From Paroedura picta (taxonomy: Eukaryota > Chordata > Lepidosauria > Squamata > Gekkonidae), in contig NC_135381.1 in the NCBI RefSeq assembly GCF_049243985.1, forward strand, positions 17,781,345-17,845,344: DNA of 64,000 nt, read 5' to 3'. Positions 60,401-64,000 of this stretch are shown here, piece after piece. Position numbers and translations under genes: made by a program. Numbering within the stretch: position 1 is the stretch's first letter; each line of letters opens with the position of its first letter. Under the pieces are notes generated by a model. The model saw nothing but the letters and a program-made list of their open reading frames with translations, made no database searches and was not told the DNA's origin.

Positions 60401-62316
60401 AGAGGGGACCACATCAACCATTGGTTAGAAATATCACTGTGCAAGAGACTCTTAATGCTGTAGTTTTTTCCCCTACTGGCAATTTTGGGCACATATTGAA
60501 GAAGCCCATGTAACGACTAAGATTCCTGAGCAATTATACTTCTCAGTATTGAATTTGATCAGAAACACAAAGGTAAAGCACTGGAAGGCGACTGAGACTC
60601 CAACTATTTCTACATGGCTTGATAAATTAGCGGACTTAGCAAAAATGGCAAGACTCACCAACATGGTTAAGAAGAGATCTCCGGAAGAATATGATGAACA
60701 GTGGAGTGATTATTTGGACTTTCTTAAGAAAGACAGCAGTAACTGTTAGAGTAGGACCAATATGTAATGGGAACTGACTATATATCTCTTGAGATAATAT
60801 CAGACTACATCAAGTATGATATACGTGTATTGATGACACTTATCAGCTGGTCGCTTTTTTTGTCTTTTGCTTTTCTGTTTTTGTTTTTTGCTTTTCTGTA
60901 AATGCTTTTTATAAGAACAAATAACAATAAAAACTGAATTAAAAAAAAAAAAGAAACACAAAGGTAAATAATGCACAGTTATAAGCTCAAATTCCAAATT
61001 ATTCCTGTTCCCCGTGCCTGCTGCTTGTCCCTTTGTCTTCAGAAGTTTCCTTCTGTTACAGAAACTTTCAGCCTCAGTCTGCTCAGCTTGTGAAGTGTGC
61101 GTACTGGGTTGGGGCCATTGTCTGATAAGCATCCACAGGATAGTATCCAGCCTGTGCCTGGAAAGTTGACAGCGCAGTTATAAATAAGAAGCCATCGCTT
61201 ACCTCAGAAGCATAGGTGATCACAGAAACCTGGAAGCCAATAAGGAGATTTCCACCCAGTCCTAACACAAAGATCATTTGGAACAGTCGCTGGTATTGTA
61301 CCTGAGAAAAAAGACATGTTTTCCCCCCAACAGGGTTATTAATACTTGTGACAGAAAATTGTCACATAGACGACTATCTATTTTTGTATGGTAGAGGTAT
61401 CAGGCTGGGTACAGGCTGAGAGCTATTTGGTGCTATGGAAATCTTGCTGCCCATAGTGCTCCTTCTATGCCCGATAGCTCTCCTGAGAGTTGGAAAGCCT
61501 GGCTGTGCTCTCCAACAATCAAGCAAGAAATGCAGTATGAGCACTTTGAGCATTGTTCAAGGGTGTGGCAGGTTACAGTGGATGAGTGATAGGGTTGTGA
61601 GTGTCCTGCATAGTGCAGGGGGTTGGACTGGATGACCCATGAGGTCCCTTCCAACTCTATGATTCTATGCCCTTCATGTGTGCTTGTTAGGCACTTTAAA
61701 TGGCACATGGGAAGGGAACTCAGTCAAAAGAAGTGTTTCCTGATGCTTTCTTGCTTCAAAGAGTCTTGAAGATAAAATCCAGAATATGAAACACTCCAGA
61801 TCACTCCCTGTGCTCCTTGCCCATTAAAGGCAGTGATTTTGGGCATATGGGTCACAGACATAGATATTCTTATATCCTGAGCTTGGAAAACTCTCTGTGG
61901 CCATATGAGGAGCAAACCCTCTCTTGCTTTTTGGAAACTGAAATCAAACATAATCTCTTCTCCAAAGTGAAGGATAATCCCAGTTTTTCTTTGCCTCCTT
62001 AATGCAGAAAATGCTTTAGAAGAGCCCAGGAGACATCACCTTTGCACCATTCAGAAACAGTGGTCTCCATAATAAAATTGGTTTAGAATCTTCCAGTATT
62101 CTTTTCTGGAGACTTTCAAATGTTTGTGATTGACCCCATCCCTTGGCAGCCATTTTGTAGTGATGCCCATTATCCTCCCTCAAAATTCCAGAAGTGCCCT
62201 CAGGCTTAGCAAGGTTGCGGACACCCTAATCTAGCCTGATTGCCAGGATGATTTTGAAGCACCCGCAGGCTGAATGGGCAGCTACTCACCAGATCTGAAA
62301 GGAAGCTTGATGTCAT
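48472..62316 (-). CDS. SLC2A11: Class II facilitative hexose transporter, SLC2A11-like copy B, 12 exons, 501 aa
   Basis: Second GLUT11-type sugar carrier, a tandem paralogue of copy A. Exons: 62316-62290, 61301-61203, 58262-58102, 57198-57074, 55864-55735, 54811-54663, 53125-52938, 52115-52005, 50986-50885, 50214-50139, 49022-48895, 48681-48472. Exons 2 to 11 equal those of copy A in length (99, 161, 125, 130, 149, 188, 111, 102, 76, 128 nt). The start MTSSFLSDL fills exon 1. Signatures: GGNLLIGFQVSVIT in the first membrane span, sequon NAT in the first outer loop (residue 49), SFEMILIGRLLYG, YVGEVSPKKLRG, PESPPYLLIQKD, SA then IYFYAFEVFR, IDHIGRRILL, PETKGR. The frame is open and the donors are good except the weak GCA/GTTGAG donor of exon 7. 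Which copy corresponds to SLC2A11 and which to SLC2A11B of birds and fish cannot be decided here. Confidence 0.95.
48755..48827. mobile_element. Half hAT miniature element, copy 7
   Basis: Left arm only, CAGGGGTAGTTAAACTG to ACCTGCCAGCAAATGG; the inverted right arm is missing. It lies in the last intron of copy B. Confidence 0.7.
50270..50445 (-). mobile_element. L2-like LINE fragment
   Basis: Plus-strand CAGGGCCCTGATCTCCTCC, AGCTCATTCCAACAGATGGG and GCTCTGGCCCTGGTTG match the inverted L2-like family. It is a short piece in the intron between exons 9 and 10 of copy B. Confidence 0.6.
51045..51310 (-). mobile_element. Sauria-type SINE
   Basis: Starts GAAGAAGAACAGCTG and ends GCATCATCACACTGGCTCTC, inverted relative to the copy at 15406. 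It is more diverged than the 45161 copy. Confidence 0.75.
52165..52240 (-). mobile_element. CR1 LINE 3' end fragment
   Basis: TAGAATCATAGAAGGGGCC and CATCTAGTCCAACTCAATGC give, on the minus strand, the usual CR1 3' end with its ATTCTA terminal repeat. A shorter piece of the same kind is at 45682-45710. Confidence 0.65.
52560..52797 (-). mobile_element. Sauria-type SINE with GGC-rich insertion point
   Basis: Inverted SINE body (GGCTCAAAGCGGCTTATAGT to ACACCAAACTGGCTCTGG). Its tail joins a short GGCGGCGGCGGC tract at 52557-52570 instead of the usual GAAGAAGAA. Confidence 0.75.
54785..55142. repeat. 179-bp tandem duplication across the exon 6 boundary of copy B
   Basis: CAGAAAGTTTGGGTGCCC at 54785 recurs at 54964. 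The following bases, including CATAACAGATAATTCATTTA, ACGGAAGGGGGG and the first part of a hAT miniature element, match with few differences at a constant offset of 179. The unit covers the first 27 coding bases of exon 6 with its splice acceptor, about 70 bp of intron, and part of the element. The copy at 54964-54990 looks like a decoy exon start. Confidence 0.9.
54890..54963. mobile_element. Truncated hAT miniature element, copy 8a
   Basis: Left arm of the family, CAGGGGTAGTCAAACTGCGG to GCCCCCTGCCAGCATT, cut by the 179-bp duplication junction. Confidence 0.75.
55069..55202. mobile_element. Palindromic hAT miniature element, copy 8b
   Basis: Complete palindrome, CAGGGGTAGTCAAACTGTGG to CACAGTTTGACTACCCCTG, next to ACTAGG on the left and AACTAGGA on the right (a likely duplication of GAACTAGG type). 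It is probably the original insertion from which copy 8a arose by tandem duplication. Confidence 0.85.
57522..57657. mobile_element. Palindromic hAT miniature element, copy 9
   Basis: Full palindrome, flanked on both sides by the 8-bp duplication ACCTAGAC. It lies in the intron between exons 3 and 4 of copy B. Confidence 0.93.
58798..59095 (-). mobile_element. Helitron 3' end, inverted copy
   Basis: Read on the minus strand it ends with a strong hairpin, GCCCGTTGCATTCC and GGATGCAACGGGC, followed by TTTTGGGCTAG and then T in the flank. This is the same end as the 8242-8745 Helitron. The other end, near an AT-repeat at about 59095, does not carry the TCCTTATCC start, so that limit is a guess. 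It lies in intron 2 of copy B. Confidence 0.65.
59250..59347 (-). mobile_element. Internally deleted Sauria-type SINE
   Basis: Tail part AGAAGAGTTGCTTTTCTCTA and head part ACCACTACATCAAGCTGGCT are joined with most of the middle missing. Confidence 0.7.
60070..60196. mobile_element. Palindromic hAT miniature element, copy 10
   Basis: CAGAGGTAGTCAAACTCC to TTTGACTACCCCTG, flanked by the identical 8-bp TACTAGAT. It lies in intron 2 of copy B. Confidence 0.92.
60578..60951 (+). mobile_element. 5'-truncated L1 LINE with 17-bp target duplication
   Basis: Codes the end of an L1-type ORF2 (HWKATETPTISTWLDKLADL, then EYDEQWSDYLDFLKKD) with a stop at about 60747-60749, a T-rich 3' UTR and an A-tract at 60941-60951. 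AGAAACACAAAGGTAAA occurs directly before (60561-60577) and directly after (60952-60968), a perfect 17-bp duplication of the kind made by target-primed reverse transcription. It lies in intron 2 of copy B, antisense to the gene. Confidence 0.9.
61570..61669 (+). mobile_element. CR1 LINE 3' end
   Basis: GTGCAGGGGGTTGGACTGG, ATGAGGTCCCTTCCAACTC and TATGATTCTATG are the standard CR1 3' end. It lies in intron 1 of copy B. Confidence 0.8.
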
Positions 62317-62870
62317 TTTCTTTGGAAAATCAGGCAGGCTCCAGCTAGTGGAAGACAGCTGTCTGATGGAAGCTCTTTGGTCCTTTCTAGTTCGAAAGTG
62401 AAGACTGGATTGAAATGTGACTTCTTAGATTCACTGCATTACGCCCTCATTGGGAAATGGCTGAAGGTGAATTCTCTTGGGTTAACCATTTCAAGAAGCA
62501 AGGAAGCCAACCCTGAGTCATCATGAGGACAGCTCCCAACAGCAGACATCGTATTAATACCTGACTTAGTGCGGAAAGCTGAAAAATGCTTCCTCACGTT
62601 TCTTTCGCCCGACCGATCAGGTCTGTGACCCTTAACATTTGTCTCATGAGGAGGCCTCTCCAATCCACAAGAGGAAAAAAGAACATATTGCCTGCTGGCG
62701 CTTGGAACAGCAACATGTAGGGGGAAAGTATTGTGCCTTGCTATTCATAGAAGAAAGGTGGTAAAACTCTCTACAATCCATGTGGGCGTGAATGTTGGGC
62801 TAAGCCCTGCGTGCTTTGTGAAATCACTTGGTGGGCACAAAAAGTTCGTCAGCAGATACCCACATGGAAC
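62317..62870. other. 5' flank of SLC2A11 copy B
   Basis: Upstream DNA of copy B. It is not CpG-rich, no TATA box was chosen with confidence, and no exon was seen. Confidence 0.4.
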
Positions 62871-62879
62871 AGTGCCCAC

Positions 62880-63132
62880 AGGTGGGTCATGTCTGACCCT
62901 TGGGGTGACGCCCTCCAGCATTTTAATGGCAGACTCAATACAGGGTGGTTTGCCAGTGCCTTCCCCAGTCATTACCGTTTACCCACCAGCAAGCTGGGTA
63001 CTCATTTTACCGACCTCGGGATGGAAGGCTGAGTCAACCTTGAGCCGGCTGCTGGGATTGAACTCCCAACCTCATGGTCAGAGCTTTAGACAGCATGTCG
63101 CTGCCTTACCACTCTGCGCCACAAGAGGCTCC
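62880..63132 (-). mobile_element. tRNA-related SINE
   Basis: Minus strand starts GAGCCTCTTGTGGCGCAGAG, GTAAGGCAGCGACATGC and GGGAGTTCAATCCCAGCAGC (A and B box-like), then GCCTTCCATCCCGAGGTCGG, GGTAATGACTGGGGAAGGC and GCGTCACCCCAAGGGTCAGA. A well-known squamate SINE pattern, nearly full length. Confidence 0.75.
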
Positions 63133-63768
63133 ACAAGATTGGGGTCACGTGGATGCTAAATGTGACACTCCATACAAAGCACTGAATACACCCATTCTCT
63201 ACTGGCTTTCTATCTTTGTCATTGGGTTGGATATTTAAAGGTATTATGGAGTTGACATAGGCTGCTTACCAGAATCTGTACCAATTTCTGTGGCACAAAG
63301 GATATTATGTACAGTACACTGCCCTCCTTGCTGATATGGAGCTTGTATGTCCTTTTTCAGAAAAATCAGACTATAGGGATTCTCTCTCTTACTTGCTGCT
63401 GAGCTTCCTCTCTGAACTCCAAGTTCAGTTCCTGTTAGAAGCCTTGTTTGATTCAAAGCACTGGACTCCAGATTTACCTGCACATAATTCTCTCCCTCGC
63501 TTGTTCTGCATATGGGAAACCAAATCACACTTGTATGGTTCTTATGTGCTTTTTACCCAACCAGGCCTGACTGATTTTCTAAACTATAATTGGCTAGAGA
63601 GTAGAGTCAGTTATTGTTACTCGCTCTAAGTAAATAATAAAGTTTTCTGTATCTCATCAGATACTACAATATCAAAGCATTTTTTCTGCCATTGCCTTTC
63701 CAGCATATTATTTAATTCTCATCAAGAACAGCACTAATATTTCAAAAAGTGGTTAAAAATCCAAAGGA
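63133..63768. other. Intergenic DNA right of copy B
   Basis: No exon or clear repeat was recognised. Confidence 0.35.
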
Positions 63769-64000
63769 TTTATTAAATGATGCATATCAGTAAAGACTTC
63801 TTCAGATATTTTTCTTGCTACTATCCGCATCCTTAATACAAGAGCTCAACAAGGTCACAGAGAAGACTGCATCATTATACTAAATATACAGCATATGTCC
63901 TTCAAAGAAAGACCCCATGCTGGGGTCTCCTCCTAGCATCAGACTTCCCACCACCCCAAGACCCTGAAATCAGGAATCAAAAGGCATGAGAGTTACAGTG
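63769..64000 (-). other. Possible 3' terminal exon or UTR of a further minus-strand gene
   Basis: On the minus strand a plausible acceptor (CTGATTTCAG at about 63955-63964) is followed by a short open stretch and, farther on, AATAAA at 63769-63774. No protein family was recognised in the short reading frames, so this rests on signals only. In mammals DERL3 and SMARCB1 lie beyond SLC2A11, which makes a gene here plausible. Confidence 0.2.

Overview
The window is nuclear DNA of a squamate reptile, probably a lizard. Genes are split into many short exons with consensus GT-AG introns. Spaces between exons are filled with squamate-type repeats: Sauria-type SINEs with a TTCTTCTTC tail, BovB/RTE, CR1 and L2-like LINE ends, hAT miniature elements and Helitrons. 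The species cannot be fixed from the sequence alone. Five protein-coding genes were rebuilt exon by exon, all on the minus strand, each with an open frame from ATG to stop. No tRNA, rRNA, CRISPR array or bacterial-type gene was seen.  Layout from left to right. A theta-class glutathione S-transferase (GSTT1-like, 5 exons, 237 aa) lies at 1060-6989. The nucleolar DEAD-box helicase DDX51 (16 exons, 688 aa) lies at 9477-23546. Macrophage migration inhibitory factor MIF (3 exons, 115 aa) lies at 26580-28812. Two tandem class II hexose-transporter genes of the SLC2A11/GLUT11 family follow: copy A at 30365-41159 (12 exons, 499 aa) and copy B at 48472-62316 (12 exons, 501 aa). The ten internal exons have identical lengths in the two copies. 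A possible terminal exon of a further minus-strand gene sits at the right edge.  GSTT, MIF and SLC2A11 are neighbours on human chromosome 22q11. DDX51 is on human 12q24 next to NOC4L, which is absent here. The genes are not an operon; each has its own start context and, mostly, its own polyadenylation signal. They act in separate processes: glutathione conjugation, ribosome biogenesis, cytokine/tautomerase function and hexose transport.  The most notable points are: the SLC2A11 tandem pair, one copy of which may be the pigment-cell form known as SLC2A11B in birds and fish; the placement of DDX51 between GSTT and MIF; a 179-bp tandem duplication that carries a decoy splice acceptor for exon 6 of copy B; a 504-bp Helitron with both termini readable; a broken DIRS-type fossil in a DDX51 intron; and about ten near-palindromic hAT miniature elements, six of them with 8-bp target duplications.
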